Shown: positions 1 to 8,393, counted from the stretch's first letter. The stretch: 64,000 nucleotides of DNA from Comamonas testosteroni (GCF_030505195.1 NZ_CP129672.1:5056501-5120500); one strand, 5' to 3'. Program-made: numbers and translations. Notes: a model not told the origin generated them from the letters alone.

Positions 1-1040
1 ACGGTCAAGTTGTGTCATCTGATGCTGCCGGCAATCTCGCGCAGGATCGGGCCAATCGCATACTCGTCCATGATGCGCAAGGGCGATTGGCGTCCGTATC
101 CATCGATGGTGCAGTAGTAGCCTCGTTCATCTACAACGGGCTGGGGCAGCGCACCCACAAAATCACGCCTGCAGGTACCACCACCTATCTGTACGATCTC
201 TCCGGCCAATTGCTGGGCAGCACAGCATATGGGAACTCGGGTGCGCCGTCGAAGTCTGAATACTTCGTTTGGATTGGCTCACTTCCGGTGGCTGTGCTGA
301 ATGTGACCCATGATGCGGCTGGAGCTGCCGGGAATCTGGAGACTATCTACCTCCATGCAGACCACCTTGACACGCCGAGGCACGCCACCAATGGAGGGCA
401 GGCGGTGGTCTGGCAGTTGCCGGAGACGCAGGCCTTCGGTGACCGCGATGCTGCAACAGATCCGGATGGAGATGGGAGCCACACGCACATCGCCCTGCGG
501 TTTCCTGGGCAGATTCGTGATGATGAAACTGGTTTGAACTACAACTACTTCCGGGACTACGATCCGGAGACAGGGCGCTATGTTCAGAGCGATCCGATCG
601 GGTTACTGGGCGGAACTAATACTTTTGCCTATGTGGATGCAAACCCATTGATGTTTGTTGACCCACTCGGCTTGCAGCGGGGAGGTAGTCCATCATCGCC
701 GTATGGTCGTCCCGGGTACATCCCGAGTACGCGCGAAATTAACCGTAGTGGTGGCTCAATTCCAGCTGGGGCTCCTACCGCCTCCGAAAATGGCGGCTAT
801 CCGAGCGACAGATCAATTCTTCAGCAATTCACCAATCTACCGAATCCAACACAGGGATTGCCTGGACATTATGTGGGAATAAACTACCCTTGGAGCATGC
901 CTAGACTAGGGCAGGTCTGTGAAAAATGGGAGGGCATATCCCCACCAAATCCAAGAGGAAATATTTGCCGCTCAAATTGGGGAGGACCTGAGATGAGGCC
1001 AATGCGATGCGTGGCATGGAAACTTGTGGAGGATCGGTAG
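1..1040 (+). CDS. Rhs repeat-associated core protein, 3' part
   Basis: This is the C-terminal part of an Rhs/YD-repeat polymorphic toxin; the reading frame is open at the left window edge, so the gene begins upstream. YD-type repeats (FIYNGLGQRTHKI, TTYLYDLSGQLLG) lead into the Rhs core with HADHLDTPRHATN, DPETGRYVQSDPIGL and the closing motif VDPLGL at about residues 215-220 of the visible part. In this family the core forms a shell around a variable C-terminal toxin. The roughly 120 residues after VDPLGL are that variable tip; I do not recognise its activity. A small membrane-protein gene starts at the last base of the stop codon, as expected for a toxin-immunity pair. Confidence 0.9.
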   Translation, partial: GQVVSSDAAGNLAQDRANRILVHDAQGRLASVSIDGAVVASFIYNGLGQRTHKITPAGTTTYLYDLSGQLLGSTAYGNSGAPSKSEYFVWIGSLPVAVLNVTHDAAGAAGNLETIYLHADHLDTPRHATNGGQAVVWQLPETQAFGDRDAATDPDGDGSHTHIALRFPGQIRDDETGLNYNYFRDYDPETGRYVQSDPIGLLGGTNTFAYVDANPLMFVDPLGLQRGGSPSSPYGRPGYIPSTREINRSGGSIPAGAPTASENGGYPSDRSILQQFTNLPNPTQGLPGHYVGINYPWSMPRLGQVCEKWEGISPPNPRGNICRSNWGGPEMRPMRCVAWKLVEDR

Positions 1041-1276
1041 TGACCACAAATGGACGGAGGAACTTAGTAGTAGTTGCTGTCTTGACTGTGATAGGCGGTG
1101 CGCCATGGCTGATTGCATATTTGGCAAGAGACGTTCCCACTGCACAACAGGCATGTACTAAGAAATGTGCTTCCTTTAATAAAGATGGCGTTCTTGTTTA
1201 TCGAGGGCCTCTAACGCCAAAAGATTTCGGCAAAGATGCCCGCAGTGATTGCGAGTGTCGAGAGCCCAATCAGTAG
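1040..1276 (+). CDS. small single-span membrane protein, candidate immunity to the Rhs tip
   Basis: The gene encodes 78 residues from a GTG that shares one base with the rhs stop codon (TAGTG). A GGAGG at 1028-1032 sits 7 bases upstream and decides this start over the in-frame upstream ATGs. Residues 8-24 (LVVVAVLTVIGGAPWLI) form one membrane span, followed by a small domain with four cysteines (CTKKC and CEC). I recognise no family. Coupling to the rhs stop suggests immunity or an accessory role, by analogy with other rhs loci; the function is inferred only from position. Confidence 0.7.
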   Translation: MTTNGRRNLVVVAVLTVIGGAPWLIAYLARDVPTAQQACTKKCASFNKDGVLVYRGPLTPKDFGKDARSDCECREPNQ

Positions 1277-1309
1277 ATCAACGGATTTAAGAATTTTGCA
1301 TGAGTCTAG

Positions 1310-1978
1310 TTACTCGGCGGAACTAATACATTTGGCTATGTCAATGGCAATCCATTGACTTGGGCGGACCCGCGTGGCCTTTGCCCCTTCTGTTTGGCAA
1401 TGCCGCTTGTGGCGGGCGGCATTACGGCGACTGAGATTGCTGTAGGAGTTGTCGGTGCGGGAGCTTTGATGGGACTGGATCGCCTCATGAGTTCTGGGCT
1501 GCCTCCAGGATTCATTCCTGGGGACAAAGGTGCAGAACAATGGGGAAGGAATAGCGGCATCGATCCGAATGACGCTCGTGGCCGCTTTCATGGAGTCAAG
1601 CAGAGCGATAAGGGGCGTGGTCGCGACAAGTACGAGGTTAATCCTCAAACCGGTGAAGTGTGTAACCCGGACGGCGACGTAGTCGGCGATCTGGGTGATG
1701 CCCCAAGCATGCCTGCTTGCAGGTGTTTGCACCTTCAACGAGGGCACAAAAACCCCGAATAGCGGGGAGCCAGACTCGTCTCATGTGAACCCTGGCAGGG
1801 CCAAGAGCGTAAGTACGGCACGGACGGGAAACCTGAGTACGACATTGATTGGGACCACAACCATGGGCAAGGCGTTCCGCACGGGCACAACTGGGGGCGT
1901 GGCCCTAACGGCCAGCCGGTTCGCGGACCTGGTGTGTCGATTAGCCCTTGGCTGCAAGGGCGTGGACCTGAGGGATAA
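1310..1978 (+). pseudogene. orphan (displaced) Rhs C-terminal tip, frame-disrupted
   Basis: Directly after an in-frame TAG, the frame reads LLGGTNTFGYVNGNPLTW then ADPRGL. This repeats the end of the Rhs core of the upstream gene (LLGGTNTFAYVDANPLMF then VDPLGL), and no start codon is needed or seen. It is therefore a displaced tip rather than a free-standing gene. A tip follows with WGRNSGIDPNDARGRFH and DKYEVNPQTGEV, a pattern seen in some Rhs toxin domains. Around 1700-1740 the apparent coding frame shifts, and near 1796 it shifts back, giving a second toxin-like tail (KYGTDGKPEYDIDWDHNHGQ, then GVPHGHNWGRGPNGQPVRG) ending at TAA 1976-1978. The element probably acts only as a recombination donor or relic. 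Confidence 0.75.
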
Positions 1979-1980
1979 AG

Positions 1981-2475
1981 ATGCAAGAGCAAGAGATGGT
2001 TCAACTCCACGACGCGGAAGTCATTGCCGTTGCTGTTGATAGGCTGAGCGGCCTTGCTCGGCTCAGTCTGCGGCAAGAGGATGGCGTTCTGCGCGCTGTT
2101 GAGTTTTATGGGCTGAAAGCTTTCCGCAGCGAGGCAATGACTTTGCAGAACGTAGTCAGCCGCGTTCTTCGGTCGTCAAGTGGGCAGCTCTCGAAAGAGG
2201 TACTTGAGCGATGGCTGCTGTGGGTAACCAGCTTGCCTGATGCTGAATCTGGGTTAAGTGAAGCGCGACGACGCGAGTGGTGCGCAGCATGCGAGGCCGG
2301 TAGTTTGGAGTTGGTGGTGGTCGAACCTTCCGCTGGTGCGCAAATTGTGGCCCCAAGTTCGGCGGAGGGTCAAAAATTGGCAGTTCGCTTACGTATTCAG
2401 CTACAGGTGCCTGGAGTTTGGGCGAGGCATTCGGCCGACTGTTCGAACGCGTTCTCGGCCGTTAGTGAGGCGTAA
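1981..2475 (+). CDS. candidate immunity protein of the orphan Rhs tip
   Basis: This is a 164-residue soluble protein with no signal peptide, starting MQEQEMVQLHDAEVIA. A second ATG at 1996 is an alternative start. The SD-like AGGG at 1971-1974 lies 6 bases before the first ATG, which begins two bases after the toxin-tail stop. Immunity genes usually follow their tip, so this is the likely partner of the toxin tail ending at 1978. The last 20-30 residues (VPGVWARHSADCSNAFSAVS) look unlike the rest and may be altered by a frameshift. Family membership is not certain. Confidence 0.6.
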   Translation: MQEQEMVQLHDAEVIAVAVDRLSGLARLSLRQEDGVLRAVEFYGLKAFRSEAMTLQNVVSRVLRSSSGQLSKEVLERWLLWVTSLPDAESGLSEARRREWCAACEAGSLELVVVEPSAGAQIVAPSSAEGQKLAVRLRIQLQVPGVWARHSADCSNAFSAVSEA

Positions 2476-2739
2476 ATGGGCCCCCTCGTAAAGTACCGAG
2501 CCTCGCTAGCGCTGTTCGTGGCATCTTGCTTTCTAATCGCCATTCTGAGCCTCTATGTCCATGAGGCCTTTGTGGTTCTGTTTTTCGTGAATGTTCTCTT
2601 CTGGAGTTGGCGACTCAAGCGCGTTAGCTGCCTTCACTGCGGTCATCCGTTGGCGCCGCCAAGCGGCGCAACCGCGCTCGCCATCTTCCGAAGCTTCTCG
2701 TCGAGCGAGTGCGCAAATTGTGGTAACAAGCTTGACTGA
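2476..2739 (+). CDS. membrane protein with a zinc-ribbon-like tail
   Basis: This 87-residue protein starts at the ATG immediately after the preceding stop. Residues 9-45 form two membrane spans (LALFVASCFLIAILSLYV and AFVVLFFVNVLFW). Two CxxC pairs follow (CLHCGHPL and CANCGNKL), spaced like a small zinc ribbon. No specific family is recognised. Its place in the tip/immunity array suggests either an additional immunity-type gene or a passenger; nothing in the sequence gives a catalytic role. Confidence 0.6.
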   Translation: MGPLVKYRASLALFVASCFLIAILSLYVHEAFVVLFFVNVLFWSWRLKRVSCLHCGHPLAPPSGATALAIFRSFSSSECANCGNKLD

Positions 2740-2783
2740 ATATCGAAGCGTGTAGAGCCGCTGCCGCAGGACAGCAGGCAGCA

Positions 2784-3137
2784 TTGAGGCGCGGACCAAG
2801 CGCCGGTGCAGACCCTGTGCAGGCTGCGGCGCTGTATTGGACGGAGGACGAGGGGGTATCGAGCCTTGAGAAGCTGAGGGCTGTTGATTTCCATCTCGAA
2901 GTGATCCGCAGGGAGTGCAGTGAAAACTCTTGTACTCCTGGGAAATCTCCGACTGCTTTCTTGCCTGCGGCTTATCACCAAGATGACGCCCCAAGCGGAT
3001 GCAAGTGCACCCAAACAAATCTCGGCCCAGTGTTTAATGCGCCCAGTGCCGATCGGAACAGTGCGCTAGACACGATTGGAAAATATCGCAACAGTGGTGG
3101 CCAATTAGGCGGCATGTTGCGCTCCATCATTCGCTAA
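2784..3137 (+). CDS. unrecognised ORF, possibly another decayed Rhs tip
   Basis: The frame is open from just after 2735 and the first usable start is TTG at 2784 without a clear ribosome binding site, giving 117 residues. It has no signal peptide or membrane span, but carries a cysteine-containing middle (SGCKCTQ). I do not recognise it. A small two-span membrane gene follows within 12 bases, repeating the tip-then-immunity layout seen twice upstream. It could therefore be a displaced toxin tip that has lost its core junction. Coding status is uncertain. Confidence 0.35.
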   Translation: MRRGPSAGADPVQAAALYWTEDEGVSSLEKLRAVDFHLEVIRRECSENSCTPGKSPTAFLPAAYHQDDAPSGCKCTQTNLGPVFNAPSADRNSALDTIGKYRNSGGQLGGMLRSIIR

Positions 3138-3149
3138 CAGGACTGCCCT

Positions 3150-3368
3150 ATGAATAAGGTCGAAATTGGAATTGGGCTCACAGCCATAGCAATTGGACTG
3201 GCTCTCATGATGAGCGGTCAGCGAATGTGCAGCACGAGTTGCTGGTTAGACAACGTGCTCAAGTGGCTTCTTCCCAAGGACTACGAGTTCTTAGCGGGAG
3301 GCATATCATGGTTCCTGATGGGAGTCGCAATTGTTGCCTATGCCATTTGGAAGAGGCCGAAGCCGTGA
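3150..3368 (+). CDS. small two-span membrane protein, candidate immunity
   Basis: The protein has 72 residues and starts with ATG after a weak AGGA about 8 bases upstream. Two hydrophobic segments are visible, residues 6-23 (IGIGLTAIAIGLALMMSG) and about 48-66 (FLAGGISWFLMGVAIVAYAI), with two cysteines between them. It is the last gene of the rhs-tip array and is followed by a clear terminator. A role as immunity to the preceding ORF is inferred from order alone. Confidence 0.55.
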   Translation: MNKVEIGIGLTAIAIGLALMMSGQRMCSTSCWLDNVLKWLLPKDYEFLAGGISWFLMGVAIVAYAIWKRPKP

Positions 3369-3425
3369 TGCCGTGTGCGACCCAGATCTGAGGTAGTCCG
3401 CACTGAGGTCTATTACTCACCAAGA

Positions 3426-3484
3426 AAGCCACCCGCTACCCCAGCCAGCCGCTAAAGCTATGGGGTTCGGGTGGCTTCTTCTTT
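3426..3484 (+). terminator. rho-independent terminator closing the rhs-tip array
   Basis: AAGCCACCCG (3426-3435) pairs with CGGGTGGCTT (3468-3477), and an inner CCCC/GGGG extends the stem. The 3' arm runs into CTTCTTTT on the + strand. Confidence 0.75.
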
Positions 3485-3564
3485 TCGCCGCTGAGTGTTT
3501 GGGCGCTATGAATCGCCCCGAGTTTGAACTGACCCAAGGAGTTGGACAAACACTCAGGAGTTCC

Positions 3565-3789
3565 ATGAAGAAGTACCAAACAGAATTCAAACTCGCAGGC
3601 GTCAGGAGTTTCTTGGCTGGTGAGGGTGGAGCGAAGTTGCTGGCGCGGCCATGGTCTGTGCCGGAGGAGAAGATCCGAACGTGGGTGAGCCATTACCGAT
3701 TGCAAGGCATTGATGGTCTCTCACCACAGATCCATTGCAAGCCCAGCATGACGATAACTGTCAGGTCCCGGATGATTGCGCTGCCGTAG
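3565..3789 (+). pseudogene. truncated IS3-family OrfA (helix-turn-helix transposase subunit)
   Basis: From ATG 3565 the frame reads MKKYQTEFKLAGVRSFLAGE, then GGAKLLARPW and IRTWVSHYRLQGIDGL. This is the N-terminal HTH of IS3/IS150-type OrfA proteins, which bind the element ends. Similarity stops at about 3720; the remaining codons are unrelated and no OrfB follows. It is a fragment left by insertion and deletion next to the rhs array, a common place for IS wreckage. Confidence 0.75.
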
Positions 3790-3914
3790 CCCATGGCTTC
3801 ACTTCCTGGGTTGCACAGATCGCTCATTCCACCCGAGGCGAGTATTTGCCCGCGTGAGCGATGGCCCCGGAGTCTGCCTGGCAACTGGCCCAGGTGCGTT
3901 CTAGAGATTCAAAA

Positions 3915-3957
3915 AAATAGCGGCCAGCGCTTTATCCATAAGCGCTGGCCGCTATTT
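3915..3957. terminator. strong hairpin, terminator of the acyl-CoA dehydrogenase gene
   Basis: An 18-bp perfect stem (AAATAGCGGCCAGCGCTT at 3915-3932 against 3940-3957) has a 7-base loop. A-rich sequence at 3911-3917 gives a T-run on the minus strand, so it terminates the minus-strand gene ending at 4011. Confidence 0.85.
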
Positions 3958-4010
3958 CCATGCATTTCACGATGGGGCAGGGCATTGCCGCCCCGCCTTC
4001 AGGTGCAGGC

Positions 4011-5831
4011 TCAGAACAGATCCATGGGCAATGCCATCACGCTGGCGGCGCCGTTGATCACGGCATCGGCCTGGCCGGGCACGCGGGTCAGGATATGTTC
4101 GGCATAGAACTGTGCCGTGGCCAGCTTGGCCTGCATGAAGGCCGTGTCCTGGCCCTTGGACAACAGCTCCTGCGCAGCCAGCACCGAGCGGCCCAGCTGC
4201 CAGCCTGCGACCAGATTGCCGGTGAGCATCAGATAGGGGACGCTTCCGGCATAGGCGGCATTGGGGTCGGCCTTGGCCTTGGCCACGATGAAGTCCACCA
4301 CCTGTACAAAGGCCTGGCGGGCCTGGGCCAGATTCCTGGCAACGGCCTTGGCCGCATCGGTGCCGCTGGCAATGAGAGCTGCTTCGGTCTTCTCGATCTG
4401 GGCGGCAATGGCCTTGGCGGTCAGGCCGCCATCACGCGCGGTCTTGCGGCCGACCAGGTCATTGGCCTGGATGGCGGTCGTGCCCTCATAGATGGTCAGG
4501 ATCTTGGCGTCGCGGTAGTACTGGGCGGCGCCGGTTTCCTCGATGAAGCCCATGCCGCCATGCACCTGCACGCCCAGGCTGGTGACTTCCAGGCTCATCT
4601 CGGTGCTGTAGCCCTTGACCAGGGGCACCATGAATTCATAGAAGGTCTGGTTGGCCTGGCGCACTTCGGCGTCCGGGTGGTGGTGGGCGGCATCGTAGGC
4701 GGCAGCCGCCGTGGTGGCCATGGCGCGGCAGCCCTCGTTGCTGGCACGCATGGTCATCAGCATGCGGCGCACATCGGGGTGGTGAATGATGGTGGCGCTG
4801 GCCTTGACCGAGCCGTCGACGGGGCGGCTTTGCACGCGTTCCTTGGCATAGGCCACGGCGTGCTGGTAGGCCCGCTCGGCCACGGCCAGACCCTGCAGGC
4901 CCACGGCATAGCGCGCGGCGTTCATCATGATGAACATGTATTCGAGACCGCGGTTTTCCTCGCCCACGAGGTAGCCCACAGCGCCGGGGCCGGTGCTGTC
5001 TGCAATGCTCGCCGCCGTGCCGTCGCCAAATTGCAGCACGGCCGTGGGCGAGGCCTTGATGCCCATCTTGTGCTCGATGCTGACGCAGTGCACATCGTTG
5101 CGCTTGCCCAAGGAGCCGTCCTGGTTCACGAGGAACTTGGGCACGACAAACAGGCTGATCCCCTTGACGCCTTCGGGAGCGCCGGCCACGCGGGCCAGCA
5201 CCAGGTGGACGATGTTGTCCGCCATATCGTGCTCGCCATAGGTGATGAAGATCTTGGTGCCGAAGACCTTGTAGCTGCCGTCGCCCTGAGGCTCGGCCCT
5301 GGTGCGCACCAGGGCCAGGTCGGAGCCGGCCTGGGGCTCGGTCAGGTTCATGGTGCCGGTCCACTCGCCGGTGACCAGCTTTTCCAGGTAGGTGGACTTG
5401 AGCTCGTCGCTGCCCGCAGTCAGCAGTGCCTCGATGGCGCCGTCGGTCAGCAGCGGGCACAGGGCAAAACTCAGGTTGGCGCTGTTGAGCATCTCGATGC
5501 AGGCCGCGCCAATGGTCTTGGGCAGGCCCTGGCCGCCGAAGTCGGCAGGGTGCTGCAGACCCTGCCAGCCGCCTTCGGCGTACTGCTTGAAGGCATCGGC
5601 GAAGCCGGGCGTGGTGGTGACCACACCATCCTTGAAGGAAGAGGGATTGAGGTCGCCGGGAACATTCAGGGGAGCGACCACGCCTTCGCAAAGCTTGGCG
5701 CATTCTTCGAGAACGGCCTGCGCGGTTTCCAGCCCCGCATCTTCAAAGCCGGGAATCTGGGCGACCTGCTCGATCTGGGCCAGATGCTCCATGTCGAACA
5801 GCATGTCTTTGATGGGCGCTTTGTAAGTCAT
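4011..5831 (-). CDS. acyl-CoA dehydrogenase (long, ~600-aa class with C-terminal extension)
   Basis: This FAD-dependent flavoenzyme oxidises an acyl-CoA to the 2,3-enoyl-CoA. It has 606 residues, matching the long bacterial class that includes DmdC-like enzymes rather than the 380-residue short-chain class. Visible signatures are GTMNLTEPQAGSDL (flavin/substrate loop), TKIFITYGEHDM, the C-terminal helical region with GGMGFIEETGAAQYYRDAKI, and an extra C-terminal domain (LVGRKTARDGGLTAKAIAAQ). The start MTYKAPIKDML at 5831 follows AAGGA about 11 bases upstream; an upstream in-frame extension to 5957 lacks family character. The true substrate cannot be read from the sequence. A palindromic operator lies 150 bp upstream. 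Confidence 0.93.
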   Translation of the reverse strand: MTYKAPIKDMLFDMEHLAQIEQVAQIPGFEDAGLETAQAVLEECAKLCEGVVAPLNVPGDLNPSSFKDGVVTTTPGFADAFKQYAEGGWQGLQHPADFGGQGLPKTIGAACIEMLNSANLSFALCPLLTDGAIEALLTAGSDELKSTYLEKLVTGEWTGTMNLTEPQAGSDLALVRTRAEPQGDGSYKVFGTKIFITYGEHDMADNIVHLVLARVAGAPEGVKGISLFVVPKFLVNQDGSLGKRNDVHCVSIEHKMGIKASPTAVLQFGDGTAASIADSTGPGAVGYLVGEENRGLEYMFIMMNAARYAVGLQGLAVAERAYQHAVAYAKERVQSRPVDGSVKASATIIHHPDVRRMLMTMRASNEGCRAMATTAAAAYDAAHHHPDAEVRQANQTFYEFMVPLVKGYSTEMSLEVTSLGVQVHGGMGFIEETGAAQYYRDAKILTIYEGTTAIQANDLVGRKTARDGGLTAKAIAAQIEKTEAALIASGTDAAKAVARNLAQARQAFVQVVDFIVAKAKADPNAAYAGSVPYLMLTGNLVAGWQLGRSVLAAQELLSKGQDTAFMQAKLATAQFYAEHILTRVPGQADAVINGAASVMALPMDLF

Positions 5832-5980
5832 CGTCTCTGTTTCCTTGAATGCTGGCCCGGCTGGCAGCCAGACCTGGGTTGTGCCTTGGATTGTTGGGGA
5901 TGTTGCCTGCCACGGACGGCAGGGGCTTCCCTCGACTTCATGTCCGGCGCCTGGCAAGAATGCCTGGCCCTCGCATTGGT

Positions 5981-5998
5981 TTGACGTTTACGTAAACG
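5981..5998. promoter_or_regulatory. palindromic operator candidate between the divergent acd and qor genes
   Basis: TTGACGTTTACGTAAACG contains the perfect 14-bp palindrome CGTTTACGTAAACG (5985-5998). It lies in the 484-bp divergent region 5832-6315. The motif resembles the ACGTNNACGT-type sites reported for MerR-family LiuR and related regulators of fatty-acid and branched-chain amino-acid degradation. Assignment to a regulator is inference. Nothing else in 5832-6315 looks like a gene. Confidence 0.5.
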
Positions 5999-6315
5999 GA
6001 ATGATTCTAGAGGCTGGGACGGGTTTGTCGCAGTCGCAGACGCGCAATATGGTGGCCAACGCTTGCGGCAAGCTTTCAATCAAAGAGAAACTTTGAGGTT
6101 AACTTTTTATGCCTGGTATTTACCCGTACTGTCGCGTAAAGACAAGAGAGCGGCGCTCTCGGGAAATGTCCTGAAGACGAACTCCCATAAATTCAGTCCA
6201 GTCTGAATGGAGGAATACCGGGGATATGGCTTAAGTCATTGATTCGTATTGATTCTGTTCGAGGTGAGGCCGTGTGCCGTATCACCTTTCGATTGGTATC
6301 TGACTGGGAGTTTGT

Positions 6316-7296
6316 ATGGCTAAAGTAATCCGTTATCACGAAGTGGGCGGCCCCGAGGTGTTGCGACAGGAAGACATTGAAGTCGGCCAACCCGGACCTG
6401 GTCAGGTCCGCCTCAAGCAAGGCGCTGTGGCCTTGAACTTTGCCGATACCTATTTCCGCTCCGGTCTGTATCCCGCTCCTTTGCCTGCAGGCGTGGGCAG
6501 CGAGGCTTGCGGCACGATCACGGCCGTGGGCGACGGCGTGGCGGATTTCAAGGTCGGCGACCGCGTGACCTATACCGGCGCACTGAACACCATCGGCGCT
6601 TACGCCACGGAGCGCCTGATTTCTGCGGCTCCCCTGATCCGTCTGCCTGACAGCATCAGCTTTGAAACCGCAGCAGCCATCACCATGCGTGGACTGACGG
6701 CGGCTTACCTGATGCGTCGGATCTGGGACTTCAAGAAGGGCGACACCATCTTGCTGCATGCTGCGGCCGGTGGCGTGGGTCTGCTGGTGTCGCAGTGGGC
6801 AAAGCTGGAAGGCCTGAATGTGATCGGCACCGTCTCCAGCGATGCCAAGGCTGAAGTGGCCAAGGCCCACGGCTGTGTTCACACCATCAACTACAGCCAT
6901 GAGGACGTGGCCAAGCGCGTGCGTGAGCTGACGGACGGCGTGGGCGTGAATGCCGTCTTCGACAGCGTGGGCAAGGACACGTTCGAGGGCTCGCTCAACA
7001 GCCTGAAGGTGCGCGGGCTGATGGTCTGTCTGGGTACGGCTTCGGGCTCCATTGCACCATTCAACCCGCAGATTCTGGCCGGCAAAGGCTCGCTTTTCCT
7101 GACCCGTCCCGCATCGGCGCATTACATCGCCGACCCCACGGAGCGTGCAGAGCTGGCCAACGAGCTGTTCGCCCATGTGGCCGAAGGCCGTATCAAGGTG
7201 GATATCAGCAAGCGCTATGCGCTGGAAGACGCCGTGCAGGCTCACCGCGATCTGGAAGCCCGCAAGATTGTGGGATCGGCCATTTTCACGCTCTGA
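6316..7296 (+). CDS. NADPH:quinone oxidoreductase, zinc-independent MDR family
   Basis: The protein is 326 residues, the usual length of QOR/zeta-crystallin-type medium-chain reductases, which reduce quinones or enones with NADPH. The N-terminal GroES-like domain includes NFADTYFRSGLYPAPLPAGV and GSEACGTITAVG. The Rossmann domain carries LLHAAAGGVGLLVSQWAK. The structural and catalytic zinc ligands of alcohol dehydrogenases are absent, as expected. The start ATG has GGGAG 5 bases upstream (GGGAGTTTGTATG). It is divergent from the acyl-CoA dehydrogenase and followed by its own terminator, so probably monocistronic. Confidence 0.93.
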   Translation: MAKVIRYHEVGGPEVLRQEDIEVGQPGPGQVRLKQGAVALNFADTYFRSGLYPAPLPAGVGSEACGTITAVGDGVADFKVGDRVTYTGALNTIGAYATERLISAAPLIRLPDSISFETAAAITMRGLTAAYLMRRIWDFKKGDTILLHAAAGGVGLLVSQWAKLEGLNVIGTVSSDAKAEVAKAHGCVHTINYSHEDVAKRVRELTDGVGVNAVFDSVGKDTFEGSLNSLKVRGLMVCLGTASGSIAPFNPQILAGKGSLFLTRPASAHYIADPTERAELANELFAHVAEGRIKVDISKRYALEDAVQAHRDLEARKIVGSAIFTL

Positions 7297-7324
7297 GATA
7301 CCGAAGGCAGCACTTCGGTATGAA

Positions 7325-7350
7325 AAGGGCTGAGCCATTCAGCCCTTATT
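7325..7350 (+). terminator. terminator after the quinone oxidoreductase gene
   Basis: AAGGGCTGA (7325-7333) pairs with TCAGCCCTT (7339-7347) around a 5-base loop. The T-tail is short (ATT), so efficiency may be moderate. Confidence 0.55.
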
Positions 7351-7387
7351 GCATCAACCCTGGTGATTGCCCACAGAAATAAATGCC

Positions 7388-8044
7388 ATGACTCAACGCT
7401 GCGCTGCAACGACATTGCAGGTCGACTTTTCGCTGGACCTGATCTGCCCCTGGTGCTGGATCGGTCTGCGCAATCTGCTGGCTGCCCGTGAGATGATGCA
7501 GGTCGCCTATCCCGACCAGCAGCTTGCAATTCAATGGCATGCAGACACTCTGCTGCCCCAGATCCCGGAGCATGGAGTGCCTTATCAGGCTTTCTATGAA
7601 GCCAGGCTGGGCGGCCCCAGGGCCGTGGAGGTTCGCCGTGCCCAGGTGCGCTCGGCGGCCCATGCGGCGGGCCTGCAGATCAATCATGCGCTGATTGAAA
7701 CCTTCCCCAGCACACGCCTGGTTTGTGCGTTGGTCAACTACGCCCAGACCCAGCTCGATGGCGAATCCATGATCCGCTTTGTGGAGTCCATCTTTGCCGC
7801 CTACTTTGTACAGGGCCGCGATATAGGCTCGGTCATGGTGCTGCAGCAGCTGGCGCACTCGGCAGCACTGGACTGGAATCCTTCCCGCTTTGATGCGCTG
7901 CGCTACCAAAGCGAGGCGGGCCATGCCGGTGGCGTGCCGCATATGGTGTTCAACCAGCGCCTGCAGGTGACGGGCGCTGTGGCGCCCGCAGAGCTGCTGC
8001 GGGCCATGGAGCATGCTCGTGTTGCCGACAGCATCTTCGCCTGA
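7388..8044 (+). CDS. DsbA family oxidoreductase, FrnE-like
   Basis: A 218-residue cytoplasmic thioredoxin-fold protein of the FrnE/DsbA superfamily, which act as thiol-disulfide oxidoreductases or isomerases. The active-site motif is CPWC at residues 20-23 in SLDLICPWCWIGLRNL, and a helical insertion follows as in FrnE proteins. The cis-Pro loop is GGVPHMVFNQR near residue 180. There is no signal peptide. The start is ATG 7388; an in-frame TTG at 7367 lies inside the upstream terminator region. Its 3' end overlaps the next gene by 32 bases, so the two are translationally linked. Confidence 0.85.
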   Translation: MTQRCAATTLQVDFSLDLICPWCWIGLRNLLAAREMMQVAYPDQQLAIQWHADTLLPQIPEHGVPYQAFYEARLGGPRAVEVRRAQVRSAAHAAGLQINHALIETFPSTRLVCALVNYAQTQLDGESMIRFVESIFAAYFVQGRDIGSVMVLQQLAHSAALDWNPSRFDALRYQSEAGHAGGVPHMVFNQRLQVTGAVAPAELLRAMEHARVADSIFA

Positions 8045-8363
8045 TACCGCATTGCTGGCTGCCGGCGCCGTGCGGGATTTGCCGCCGGGCGGGCGAAAGC
8101 TGGTCTTCACGCCTGGTGGCCAGAGCATCTTGCTGCTGAATGTCGAAGGCGAGTTCTATGCCCTGGACAACAGTTGCCCGCATGCGGGTGCCTCCATGGC
8201 CGGTGGCAGCTGCGATGCCCATGTGCTGAGCTGCCCCGCGCATGGGCTCAAGTTTGATATCCGCAGCGGCAGATGCACGGCATCGCCGCAGATGACGATT
8301 CCTCTCTACGAAGTTCTTGTCAGAGAGGGGCTGCTCTGGCTCAAACCGCCTGACAACTGCTGA
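8013..8363 (+). CDS. Rieske [2Fe-2S] ferredoxin-like protein
   Basis: This 116-residue protein is a single soluble Rieske domain. It has cluster ligands C55-x-H57 in NSCPHAGASMAGG and C74-xx-H77 in LSCPAHGLKFD. Such free-standing domains resemble NirD and Rieske-type ferredoxins that pass electrons to oxygenases or reductases. No partner oxygenase is adjacent, so the electron acceptor is unknown. It overlaps the preceding FrnE-like gene by 32 bases and is followed by a terminator, making a two-gene unit. Confidence 0.9.
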   Translation: MLVLPTASSPDTALLAAGAVRDLPPGGRKLVFTPGGQSILLLNVEGEFYALDNSCPHAGASMAGGSCDAHVLSCPAHGLKFDIRSGRCTASPQMTIPLYEVLVREGLLWLKPPDNC

Positions 8364-8393
8364 TAAACCATCGAGCGCTGATGTGCGATGAAG

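Noticed and set aside
3960..5984. 674-codon open frame on the + strand
   Set aside because: It is the antisense of the acyl-CoA dehydrogenase gene in a GC-rich genome. It has no ribosome binding site or recognisable family, and its composition (many Gly, His, Ala, Leu) is typical of a reverse-frame shadow.
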